A DNA stretch of 64,000 nt from Triatoma infestans (lineage: Eukaryota > Arthropoda > Insecta > Hemiptera > Reduviidae): the NCBI GenBank assembly GCA_011037195.1, contig JAAEAF010002307.1:1-64000 (forward strand), in the 5' to 3' direction. The translations under genes and the position numbers were made by a program. Numbering within the stretch: position 1 is the first letter of the stretch; every line of letters starts with the position of its first letter. The notes under the pieces were generated by a model. That model made no database searches and had not been told where the DNA came from. It saw only the letters and a program-made list of their open reading frames with translations. Positions 20,111 through 30,929 of the stretch are shown one piece after another.

Positions 20111-21310
20111 CAGATAAAAATTAATTATATGTGGCGACCATTCATATAAGAAAGCTTTCCATCTAAGATAAATGAGAATGCAGATAACAATATATAATAT
20201 TGAAGGCAATTAAATATGTAGTAAAAATTCCAAGTTGAAGAAAGTCGTCAAGGTTAAGAGAAAATCTTGAGAGTGTTTTTACAGCAAAAAATTATGACCC
20301 TTCATTTTTTTTTAAGAATATAAGCAATAGAGCTTTAGATAAAATGCAAGCAATAAAGAATCTGATAAACAATTCATTTTGGATTTACAACTGAAAGAAA
20401 CATTGTTCAATTTTTACTTTTTATGAGTAAGCTTACAAAATGACACACTTCCTGAATGTTAGAATCTAATTTAGTAGGTATCCTTATAGCTTTTATATAG
20501 ACTTTGAATAAAATAGTTGTAAATTCTGCTCTTTTTTTTCTGACACAAAAAACATTATTAGTAAACTATGTACAATTATTAATGTGGGAAGCCCCTTATC
20601 AGAGGCTATTCTTTTTTTATATATTTTTTTTATTTTTATAACCATATCGCCTAGTTCCATATAATATATTAGGCATGCAATATACTGATGATCAATACTT
20701 AATTTCCATTCACACGTATATATGGAGGTTACCCATGTTTTCATACGTTTTTATCCGCAACCTATAATCTATATCTATATAAATCTTGGGTCATCTCAGA
20801 AGTAATGTTTTCAGACAAGTTTGGTGTTGAATTTTTAGTTTAGTAAATGAGAAAGGGATGAGAGAAATTAAATATCGGAGGAAGAGTGTAACGTAATCGC
20901 TCGTGATCATAATGGTTCTCCGCTTGGAGGAGGATACGGACATTGTGCTGGGGAGTAACAAAAGTCTGTGCGTTTCTTTTTTTCTCTTAATCCTCAACAG
21001 TATTTTATTCAAAGTTACTTTACTAAAAACTAGTTTACGAAAAGTTTCTTATTAGGCGCCCCATTTACTTTCCAGCTTGTGGAAAGTTCTATACGATTTG
21101 GAGCGATATAAGAAATGACCTATTTGAATCTAGAAATTCGGGCGAATTTTGCGTTACTACTTTAAAAAAAAAAAAGCTTCCTCTAAAAACGCCGCTTTCA
21201 AAATTAATAAATGTAGAGAGGGAAGGCTCTATGATCTGCAAACTGATACAAAAAATTTAGAAATGGTGATATGAGCCTGGAAAGTAATCTTCATCCAGGA
21301 CATCTTCTCA
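20111..21310. other. No identifiable content
   Basis: AT-rich. If the mariner at 21311 was once full length, its N-terminal part should lie just upstream, but I cannot recognise it. Confidence 0.25.
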
Positions 21311-22065
21311 CCTTAGATTCCGCCGCTGCAGCTGAGTGGATCCTTGCACCAGGATCAGAAAACTTTCAGATGAATTAGGCGTGTCCCACTCAACCATAAA
21401 CCGCCATCTATAAGCAGCCGCTATAGTTTCTAGAAGCTGCCAAAATATCCATATATACGCTAATTTAAATTTGTAAAACCCTTCGTCAAAACCCAAATGA
21501 TTTTCGTTTCATCAAATTAATTATTACTTGCAATGAAAAGTGGGTTTATTTTGACAATGAATAAACAAAATTAAAGGATTAGATCGGGCCAACCAGCTTT
21601 ACCGGCCCCCACAGAGAAAGATTTTAGGTAAAGTGATGTTGTGCGTGTGGTGGATCTGCGGGGCTAGTGGATCATTCATTTTGAGCTAGTTCCTGACGAT
21701 CGTGCGATTACATCCGAACTCTATTGTGCTCATCTAGAACGCGTACACTTCGTTTTGGTTATAAAATATTCCTCTTGAGTTAATTGAAAAAGTGTACTCC
21801 TTCAACAAGACAATCTAAGGCCACAAAAGTTACGTCAAACGTTCTCAGTAATCGCGGATTTTGCATCCTCTGATTACCATCTCTTCCGCTCCATGGCCCA
21901 TCTCTTACTTATTAAAAAATTTATAAATACGGAGGAGGTGAAAACGGTATGTTTGGAGCTTTTTGCCTCCAAAGTTAGCTTCAGGTATCGGAAGGACATC
22001 AAATTGTTGGCTCACAGATGGAATCAATTTGTAGAAAATGATGGCTTCTATTTCGAGGAGTAAGC
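21311..22065 (+). pseudogene. Degenerate mariner transposase, mauritiana-like
   Basis: Frames must be switched many times. Recognisable pieces are IRKLSDELGVSHSTINRHL (second helix-turn-helix, near 21350-21405), ITCNEKWVYFDN (near 21515-21560, where the first catalytic Asp of TCDEKW is Asn), a VMLCVWW-like block near 21632-21655, LQQDNLRPQ (second Asp region, near 21800-21825), SSDYHLFRSMAH (third Asp, near 21868-21902) and a RWNQFVENDGFYFEE ending at about 22063. This is the cut-and-paste DD34D order, inactive by frameshifts, stops and the Asp-to-Asn change. Confidence 0.7.
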
Positions 22066-22126
22066 TTAGTAGGTGGGTAAACAAAAGTATTTTTGAATTG
22101 TAAGGTAAAAAACTCAAAGACTTTGA

Positions 22127-22566
22127 GTGATGAGCAATGAAAGTGAAAAGATTCTCGGGGTTTGGGAAAGAAAAGTTTTGAGAAACATATTCGGCCCAAG
22201 ATGTGTAAATGGTGGGTGGAAAACACATAAGAATGAGGAGTTAAAGCAGGTATTTGGTTTGGTGAGCCATATAGTCGCTCATATAAAAAAAGGAAGATTA
22301 AGATGGTTGGGCCATGTGGAGAGAATGCCTCCAAGTAGGTTCCCGAGAAAACTTTTGTATGGAAAGCCAGCAGGATCGAGGATACGAGAGCTTCAGTGGT
22401 TGAACCCTCGGCTTCGGTGGATGGACGATGTAGAGGAAGATCTACGTCGGGTTGGTGTAAGAAGATGGCACATCAAGGCCGAAGATCGACGGGAATGGGA
22501 AAAACTTATTGAGGAGGTCCAGGTCCTACTCTGAGGACTGTCGCACCGTTGTAAGGAAGTAATGTG
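22127..22566 (+). mobile_element. 5'-truncated RTE-like LINE 3' end with 19-bp target duplication
   Basis: An uninterrupted frame (22127-22534) encodes the ORF2 C-terminus: WERKVLRNIFGP, then GRLRWLGHVERMPPSRFPRK, LRWMDDVEEDLRRVG and WEKLIEEV before the stop. It is flanked by AAAAACTCAAAGACTTTGA at 22108-22126 and AAAAACGCAAAGACTTTGA at 22567-22585, a 19-bp direct repeat with one mismatch, as expected for target-primed reverse transcription. It inserted just downstream of the decayed mariner and is clearly younger than it, since its frame is still open. Confidence 0.75.
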
Positions 22567-22585
22567 AAAAACGCAAAGACTTTGA

Positions 22586-22829
22586 TTACAGAGTTACATT
22601 AGATTAATTACACTATTAGCCTATTATTTTTAGACCTTGAGAAATATACTCCATTTTATCAATTTTTGATGGCTATTCTCACAAAGATTACTTACTATTT
22701 GCAGTGAGTATGAAATATTTATTTCTTGCTTTCTCTTAAACTGCGAGAGTAAAAAAAAAGTAAGTGAAGTAAAATTTTTTTCAAAGTTTTTTCAGGCGGG
22801 TTTTACATCCAATTACCGATAAGGTATTA
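22586..22829. other. No identifiable content
   Basis: AT-rich sequence without landmarks. Confidence 0.3.
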
Positions 22830-22985
22830 TGAACGAAGACGGACAGCAAACTTATTTATTAGATATTACACCAAATAAAATCTAAAGCTAAGACCCCGGA
22901 ATCGAACCCAATACAATAACATTTCAACTTGGCAGTCCACGGCTCTAACCATTCAGCTATTGTGGCGGCTAACTAAATGAGAGTA
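22830..22985 (-). repeat. tRNA-like SINE head, third type
   Basis: The minus strand reads CCGCCACAATAGCTGAATGGTTAGAG (A-box-like) followed 40-odd bases later by GGGTTCGATTCCGG (B-box-like). The arms do not pair into a full cloverleaf and no acceptor stem closes, so this is a SINE head rather than a tRNA gene. A weak relative may lie near 15540-15700. Confidence 0.4.
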
Positions 22986-24580
22986 TTTATAATATATTTC
23001 AAACATTACTTACAATGATTTTAAAAACTTTGTAGAGTGTGTATATGTGTTTTTGTGTGCGTGTGTGCGTGAGTGAATTTTTATGTATTTGTATGTAAAA
23101 GCATGATTTTTCTTTAAACTTGGAAAATTATTTATTATAACCTTTTACAACACCACTAATTATATAGCACTTTTATAACCTTCACTTTTATTTGAAATCT
23201 TTTTCAAAAAAAAAAAAAAAAATTATTGCAAGGTGATTTTGAGAGATTCATGGTTGTAGCTTAACTCTAAACTGTAATTCAGATCTGATAAAAGCCTGGT
23301 GCCTGGTGGCCTACTTTGTAGTTAAATTCAAGTAGACTCAAAACCCCCCAAAAATCTTTTCAAATAAAGGGGTGATACGTTGGCATATGTATGTGTATAG
23401 AAAGTATACCAAGTTTAGGAAAAAATCTGTTGACCTTTTTCGAGAAAATAACCTAAAAACTTTATTGTAAAGCTGCACTTCTGGTTAACTTAGACAATTT
23501 CAAGTTTGGGAAATAAATGACAAATTTGCAAACATATTAAATTTCTCCAGAGATCACCTTTTCCAATTTTGCCAGAAAATTAATTTAAATAAAAATAATA
23601 GGCCTTAACTGGTTTTTTAGTACGCAATGTGTGTTTAATGACAAAATGGAATTATTATAAATTATGATTAGAAAATAGTGTATAGTAAATAGCATGTTTT
23701 GAATACTTCATAACTAACTTTTATTTAATAGTGTTGTTAAGTATTCTCAGTGTATTATCAAGTCAATTTTATTAGATATTTCAGGAGTATACTGTACTAA
23801 TAAGAACAGATCAAGTTTGAAGAAAGCCAATGCAAAGTTAATGGACAGTCAAAAACTTTTGCAAGTAATAAATAAATGTAAAATACAAACAGGGTTAATA
23901 CAGGAAAACATGTAGGTAAATCAATATGTAAGAAGGTTGCCAGCAAACGGCAAATTGGAGATGGTATTAAAATAAATAATAGAGGAAATCAAATGTATTC
24001 GTTTTGTATCTTATGTTTTGTATGTTTCTATTTTTTCTAGAATGTCCATTAGTCTTCCTTTTGTGCCTTGCTGTATGTAATAGGACCATTGTTTTTTCTA
24101 TACATTATGGTTCGTGGTGGTTCATTATAAGGGGTTTAGCATAAGTGGAGTCGGTTTTGTTGTATTCTTATGAACGTAGGTGTTCCTTAAACCTGCCTTT
24201 GAGGCGTCTGGCCTACGTGCGTGCAGTTGCATTCTGGGCAAGAGAGTTTATATATACCACTTTTATCATACATGCTGGTTGTTTCTGTATGTGTGCATAT
24301 TTTGTTTACAAGTTTATTACAAACCGACACACTTTTTCAAAAAACTAGACTTGAGAACTGCATTCAGAACAAATAATAAGGGGGTATCTAAAACTGAAAA
24401 CCAGGTTTTGAGCTTTCTGGGATTTTTTGTTATTCAACTCTGAAATAATGGCGATTCGCTAAACATAGTCTTTTTTTTTTCTGGGCATCCTGACACATAT
24501 TTCCAATGAAAACTTTATTTCAAAAATTTGGCATGATCGCAGTAATACTCTGCCTTGGGCCTGCAGCAGTAAGAGAAGTT
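22986..24580 (+). repeat. Old, rearranged family A sequence
   Basis: Scattered family A blocks survive: a GTGT-rich microsatellite near 23038-23070, AAGTATACCAAGTTTAGGAAAAAATC near 23402, CACTTCTGGTT near 23476, and near the end CATATTTCCAATGAAAACTTTATTTC, GGCATGATCGCAGTAATACT and AGTAAGAGAAG at 24498-24577. Unrelated AT-rich sequence separates them. No gene. Confidence 0.4.
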
Positions 24581-25591
24581 TCAAATTCTCTGTTCTAGTA
24601 AAATAGATTTATTATGATTTTCTACACTTGGAGAAATTAAAATTTTAGAATTCCTCTCAAGATTTTCTTCCTCTTCGTTAAAACAAATCCCTTTAATAGC
24701 AATTAAAGTTAGTTTTGTAGTTAAAGTTCAAGTAGTTACAGCTAGAAGAAATAATGATTGTCCAGTTTATTTATTTTTTTTTTTAGCTTCTGATTTTTTT
24801 CTTTCACTGGTACAAGATACAACTTCAAAACATTAGCAAAAACTTTTCCAATTACTAAGATTCAAAAAAATCTAGCCCTTATTCCTTGTTAAGACTAATT
24901 TGGTGCTATAGACTGTGGGTTGAATTTACGAATTTTGACTTCATGATTTGGAGATAATAATAAATCATAAATTTTCAGGGTTTATAATAATAAATATAAT
25001 AATAATTTTTTATGTGTTTATATTTTGATGTTATGTATTTGTGTTATGTATTTTTTATGGTATGTTTGTGTATTATTTTTGGATTTTTGGGTTTATATAA
25101 TAATTTTTGTAAATATATATTAAAATAAATATTTGCATACTTTATTGTTAATTATATGTATTTTTATTATTTTACAAATTATCCGCTAAGATTTTTTTTC
25201 CTTTCGTATTTATTTTAAATATTGATATTCAAAAGCATTTATGGTTAGCTACCTAAGTCTTATTGGACCAAATTACCTTGTAATTATAACTAACAAAAAT
25301 TAGGCCAGTATTAGGCTAGTACTGCAACTTTACAAGGGCATAATTCCGGAGGTGTTAGGTGAGTAGCGCAAATCAAGGAATCGATACATCAGTAATAATA
25401 TAAGAGAGTCGTAAAAAAGACAAAGAACTGTAAATCAAATATCTATACTTAAGAATAAGTATACTTTCTTTAAGTTGGCGTGCCTGTCGTCAGTTTGAAA
25501 CAGCTGTTTGACTACTATTTCAGTGTTGATTTATCTCTATTACTAATTTAATGATGGCAAGTTCTCCGAAAATGTACACTTTAGAAAAAAA
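24581..25591. other. AT-rich spacer
   Basis: Very AT-rich, with TATGT-type simple repeats near 25005-25085. Nothing recognised. Confidence 0.3.
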
Positions 25592-26449
25592 TCTGGTGTG
25601 AATCACTCACACAACAACTTTCTCTTACTCCAGTTCTCAAAATTATAATTGACAAATTTTATAGTTAGTAGACCAAATTTAATGAAAATCGTCGAAAACT
25701 GAAAAAAAAACTGTTCAGTAGAACAGCACTTCCGATTTACTAATTTTCTTTAAACTCGAAATTTTGGCCATCCATTTATTTCTAATTAATTTTGTTTGGA
25801 TGATAGAATTATATAATCAACTATGGCAGCACTTTAAAGAAAAACATAACCCCACCCTCCCCGAAAAGTGCCTTTAAATGAATTTTCCCAGAGAAACGTT
25901 TAAAATAAAAGTCGTAGCTCTTTGTATGAGTAGTCGATGTACCAAGTTTCAAGAAAATCGTCGGAGCTATTTTTGAGAAAATTGCGAACAAGTGAAAAAG
26001 TCATTTAGTAAAGTGGTAAAGTAAACGCACTTTCGGTCTTCCGATTTTTTTCAAACTCGGAATTTCAACAACATATTTAATTCTAATTAACATTATTTAG
26101 ATGACAGAATTGTCTAATAAACCGAAGTAGCACTTTAGAGAAAGCCGTAACTCCACCCCTCCCCCAAAAGTGCCCTTAAATGAATTTTTCCTGCATAAAG
26201 TTTTTCAAATAAAGTTGTAGCTCATTGTATGTGTAGTTCATGTACTAAGTTTCAAAAAAAATTGTTGGAGCCATTTTTAAGAAAACCGCAAAAAAGTAAA
26301 AAAAAAAAAAAGAACTTGTAAAGTGGTACTTTCGGTTGAGGAATTTTGACAGATAACGTACTGTCAGATTCCTTGGTGATACCTAAATGGAACATCAAGT
26401 TTCAACTTTCTACGGTTTTTCGTTTTTGAGCTTCACATGCGTACATACG

Positions 26450-26480
<31 letters not shown>

Positions 26481-26625
26481 TACACAGATCATTTTCTAAA
26501 CACCATTTTTTGTGGAATCATGGGGGACATTCCAAACGGATATTTCCGGTGTGAAACTCGATATCGATATCGAAAATTTGACACGATTACAATACTTTCT
26601 CTTATTAGGAGTAGGAGAAAGTAAA
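25592..26625 (+). mobile_element. Family A element, two internal repeat units
   Basis: Starts TCTGGTGTGAATCACTCACAC and ends TTAGGAGTAGGAGAAAGTAAAA. Two ~280-bp units are recognisable by CCCCACCC/TCCACCCC blocks near 25849 and 26151 and by TGTAGCTC near 26214. The (CA)n tract is at 26451-26481. The end has a local duplication of CGATAT near 26560. Confidence 0.75.
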
Positions 26626-27154
26626 AACAGCGTTCATTGATAGAATTTCTGGTTACTGACAAGTGAGACCATCTGAAATTTACCCTCTTATTCGAAGTTT
26701 CAAATCTATCATTTGCATATCGTATTGATGCACTGTTGAAAAATTTAAAGGAACCAGGAGAAACCAGTCTTCCTATTTCCAGTGAAATCAAACAATTTTT
26801 CGAAGTGAAGCAATTGGATTTTTCGGAAAGAATTGTTACATTGTGACAATTAAGACCCAGAATCCAAGCGCCCACTTACTGTGAAATCAAATTCTTAAAA
26901 AAATTACCGAAAAATTAGACTGGTAATTTCTACCATGTCTGTTTTACATCCCGCATTTCGCACCATCAAATTTTTTCAAGTACCATTTCAATAGATTGTA
27001 TGGTTTTTATCATTTACTTAATATTTAGACCCATTAAATATTCAATGCTAGTATTCCAACTTTAAAGAAAATCGATTTAACGGATGATTTTTACCACTTA
27101 GGTTTCTTAATTTTTTGGGGATTTGCTAAAAAAAAAAAACACAGCTCACCGATT
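26626..27154. other. Spacer with a coding-like stretch of unknown nature
   Basis: Plus-strand frame at about 26700-26890 reads as a plausible helical peptide (AYRIDALLKNLKEPGE, then EIKQFFEVKQLDFSERIV), interrupted by one stop. I recognise no family, and no splice sites were convincing. Confidence 0.25.
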
Positions 27155-27368
27155 TGTTGTGTTTGGGTTCGCAGAGCTGGAAAGCCACAGAGATATTTTC
27201 CGTGATAGCCTGCATCATTTTGTGGTCATCGTCCGGTTTCGAGGGGTTCGCCCATCTCTGTGTGATAACGCAGTTTATTAAGACATCCTGATGATGGGCA
27301 AATGCTCAAAAAAACCCGTCGAAGACTACAAAAATTAATCGAGCTATCATGTAGTAAATATCGCTGAA
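27155..27368. repeat. Family B foldback, miniature palindromic copy, diverged
   Basis: Left arm GGGTTCGCAGAGCTGGAAAGCCACAGAGATATTTTCCGTGATAGCC to about 27265, right arm ATCCTGATGATGGGCAAATGCTC to GCTATCATG near 27340. The centre is only a few tens of bases. Right arm more decayed than left. Confidence 0.6.
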
Positions 27369-29116
27369 GCTTGCTGATTTTCTTGAAATTAAGCAGATTT
27401 CCTAGTGGGAAACATTTTTCAAAAGAACTGTGATTTTATATGAATCTAGGACATTGGGCTAAGTCCAAATTGTCATCACAAGTTCATTTATATTGATTGC
27501 ACTGCCTGGGTTGTCTGCAATGTAATTATATTCAGATAGTTGCTTATGACCTAAAAATCAGCGAGTAAAATGTGCACTGAATCAGTTTTATTCAACATTC
27601 AGTGTAGGATTTAGCATTGTTACAATTACACTACAGAAAGTCGTTTGAGTGTCACACACGAGACATTGCCATTATTTTTAATTTACAATTATCTCCAAAA
27701 CATTGACTTTATTCTAAAAAAAAAATTGTTGGTTTTTAAATTATATTTAAATATAGAAATAATATAATATATAATCTCACCATTTGACATTTAATGCAAA
27801 AAAACTTAGTCAGTAGCAAGGAATATTGATTAGTGTTTCAGTGTTATGTTAGGAACTGGGAAGTTTACTAAAGATTTGTATACTAACATTGTAAAGGACG
27901 GTATCACTGCTGTCAGAAAGTCATGGTCGTTTAGCACACACCATTTGGTACCAAAAGTATTAACAGAATAAGTTTTTTTTTTCTCTCAACGTTTTTCTTG
28001 TATCGTTCATGTTTAAGTAAAGTGTAGTGTTTAAATGAAGTGGAGCCAAGTGTTGAAAATAGTCTGGGTTCTTTATTTATATTTATGTTTTATATTAACT
28101 TGACAATAGTCCAGATATATACTAGCAAAAGGTTCTAGCACTTTCTTAACTATTGTTGAAAACGTTGGATTTCCATTTTTTATTGCTTATAGATTTTTCA
28201 CAAAACTCTTTAATTGAGCATTAAAGTAAAAGTTTTGACTGATTTTTTTTCTCCTAACTTTAATTTCGTTCAAAGATAATATAATTAAAATGGTTCACTT
28301 CAGGTGCTCTTAGGTAAATAGTTTTGGAGTTCGGATGGCTTTACACAATCTCTCATAAACTGACGTTTCATCAATATTGTAATAAGATTCTTCTGGGGAT
28401 TTGTTGGTTTGATTATCAGATACAACATCACTGGCAGGAAACAGAGTGAATAGTTTAAATAAAAAAAGCTAGAGGGACAGCCTTAACTCTCCTTTAACTT
28501 TACAAGTAAATGGCTCAATTTTTCGGGGCTCTTTTGAGCGGGGATTAAGCTAATTCTCGACTGGCTGTTGGATGACGATGTCTAAATCACCCCTCCTTTG
28601 TCGCCAAAGTTGCAGCCTTGTTTTGTTCTCGGAAATCCGTTAGATCACTTTCTCTTTCTTTTTTTGCCATAACCTGGTTAGATGAATGTACTGCAAGTAC
28701 AGACATTTCCACATTTTGACCAAATAAATGTGTTCTTTAAGTCTCGTTATGACTAATCTCTTGGTCTGTCCTATGTTCTTTCTTCTAAACTGCTTGGAAT
28801 CTTAAGGTATACTCGTTTTTGTTTGTTTTTTTGCGGAAATATGTCTTGCATTGTGGAAACATACGGGACATTTTTCTTCCGCGCCTTGTATGGTAGGTGT
28901 ATTATATTTCCAAGGATTTTTTGTGATCTTTTTTTATTTTTTTATTCTGCATCTGAGGCGTCGATGATTCGACGCCTGGTTATCTAAATTTATATTAAAA
29001 AATATGCCTGGAATTAGCTGCGTTCATAATTAATAATAATTATAACGATAATCAAACAATAAGCGCTAATGACCTCAGAAGTTAATGCGCCCGGTAAAAA
29101 AGAATAATAATCATAT
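27369..29116. other. Spacer; a DDE-type fragment cannot be excluded near 28310-28480
   Basis: Mostly AT-rich. Minus-strand translation near 28430-28310 gives PEESYYNIDETSVYERL; NxDET is the first-Asp context of pogo/Tigger-like transposases, but no other motif of that family is visible, so no feature is called. Confidence 0.2.
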
Positions 29117-29342
29117 AGGGGAGGTTTAGGGAGGAACCATTTTCAGTGGTAGCGTGTGGAGTCCCACGCGGAGGTCCCGGTTTCCAGCCCAGTGCTGCCC
29201 TTAGATTTTTTTCTTTCTAGGAATCTCTTAGCTCACTGTCCGGTAATGAAAGAATACTGAGCTGAGGTCGGCAGTGCACTAAGAAGGCTCCAAGCGCCGC
29301 CAATGACCATAGATTTTAACTCGTCTTAAATAAAATGATAAT
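29117..29342 (+). mobile_element. SINE-1, diverged full-length copy
   Basis: Follows the SINE-1 order: GGTAGCGTGTGGA (A-box region degraded), TTCCAGCCC in place of the B box, CTTAGATTTTTTTCTTTCTAGGA, AGCTCACTGTCCGGTAATG, GGTCGGCAGTGCACTAAGAAGGC and a tail TTAACTCGTCTTAAAT. The promoter boxes are mutated. Confidence 0.7.
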
Positions 29343-30795
29343 AATAGTCCTGTAATAATAAGGCTAATATCCTTTACAAAAAAAGTAATGTTCATTTCTA
29401 AAATATATTGTCAATAGTCATTGATATCTTTTAGGTTTGACTGACAGAAATCGGATACTACCATAAGTGGAGAAGTTGCCGATGCATATCTTGAATTATT
29501 GAGAGCGTTAACTCCATTGAGATTATGACTCTTGGAAAAAATGAAACCTGAGCTTAGTTTACACAGGTGCTGCGTTCGAGTCATGAGGTTAAACAGCGGT
29601 AGGAGCTACCACAATACACACACACACAATCTTTTAGGCTTCTAAAAGTAACTGTTCAAAATTGTTTTTCATAACTTGAAGAAAATTAGTTCGGAGTTAT
29701 AAGAAATACATAAATAAACGCAAAGATATAGATTATTATAATATTAAAATAATTAAAATGGATTGCCGCGGAAGTAGACAAAGACGGGAAAATTGATAAA
29801 ATGCAATAACCAAAATTTCGATGAGGTAACAGTCTAGCATCAGAGTTTTTTTTTTTAATAATAAATTATCAGATTTTTTTTTTTTTTAATGAGCTTCTGC
29901 TTAATTATATATCCAGACTGCTTTATTAGCTCATTAAACATTTCTAATAAAATGGACAAGCTTTCTTTAGAAGTGTATAAGAAAGGTGATATAAACATTT
30001 TTCGTTTTATTTTTTTTTTATAAAGGGGTAATAATTTCATCCTTATTCTAAAGTTAAAGTAATTAAAAAAGTTCTCTTTTTCTTTATATGGAACTAATTA
30101 AAATTATTTTTAATGTTAATATAAAATCAAATTGGGTTATCGATCTCACAGGAAAAACTGGGTTAAGAATATTCCTTTTTAGTTGCGTGATTTTCAAGGA
30201 TCCATTAAATCTTCCTCAACTATTTGTTTTTTATTCAATGTCTAATAAAACAAAGATTTTCCTACCAGATGTTTTTTTTTTCAAATGTTAAAATAGATAT
30301 TTCCCAAAATACGAATGAAAACTTATTAATCATCTTTTATAATAACTTTGACAAAGTCAATATTTTGAATTTAGTTTTAACATTCTATTGTTATAGTAAT
30401 ACAATTTTGATTCTTTATTCAGATGATTGTATTGGTAACTTCCCTGGACAAACTTTTAACTTTAGAATCTAGTAAATGGTCTAGAAAGTTAATTGTTGAC
30501 ATTAACTTGCACACAGTGTTGTAATTATCTTTCTTATTATTGGGCAATGGCACAAAAACACAGACTCAATAATTTAACTCTCTAGAACAGTGGGTGATGC
30601 ACTCGTTTAACTTTTACAAGTTAAAGTTCAGATCATGTAGCCTGCACATTATGTATATTGCAGTTGCAAACCGAAATTGTATAGAATTTCAATTAACTAC
30701 AAAACACGAATTAGTATGGACTTTTCATAGAAAAGAAAATTCAATTCCATTCTGTAGAACGAAAATAAATAAATAAATAATTAATTGAAAAATTA
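29343..30795. other. No identifiable content
   Basis: AT-rich; poly-T/A tracts near 29845-29890 and 30008. The open frames at 30088-30472 are of low-complexity composition and not convincing genes. Confidence 0.3.
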
Positions 30796-30850
30796 CTGAG
30801 AGAAACATTCACACAAAGTTCTCTTACTTCTGTAATTAAAATACAATGGA
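30796..30850 (+). repeat. Family A 5' end fragment
   Basis: ACTGAGAGAAACATTCACACAAAGTTCTCTTACTTCTG followed by TAATTAAAAT matches the first ~50 bp of family A. Confidence 0.4.
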
Positions 30851-30929
30851 AAAATCGTCTTTATAATTCTTATGTTTACAGACGTGTAATAGTCTTGCTA
30901 TAAAAAAGAGTGTAGAGGTTATCCATATA

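Noticed and set aside
22830..22985. Possible tRNA gene on the minus strand
   Set aside because: A- and B-box-like sequences exist, but the arms do not pair into a cloverleaf and no acceptor stem closes; treated as a SINE head.
26451..26481. CRISPR-like or satellite array suspected from repeated short units
   Set aside because: It is a plain CA microsatellite inside a family A element; no spacers or repeat-spacer structure exist anywhere in the window.
28310..28480. Minus-strand NIDET motif suggesting a pogo/Tigger-like transposase
   Set aside because: Only one short motif matches; no DNA-binding domain, second catalytic region or terminal repeats were seen, and stops are frequent.
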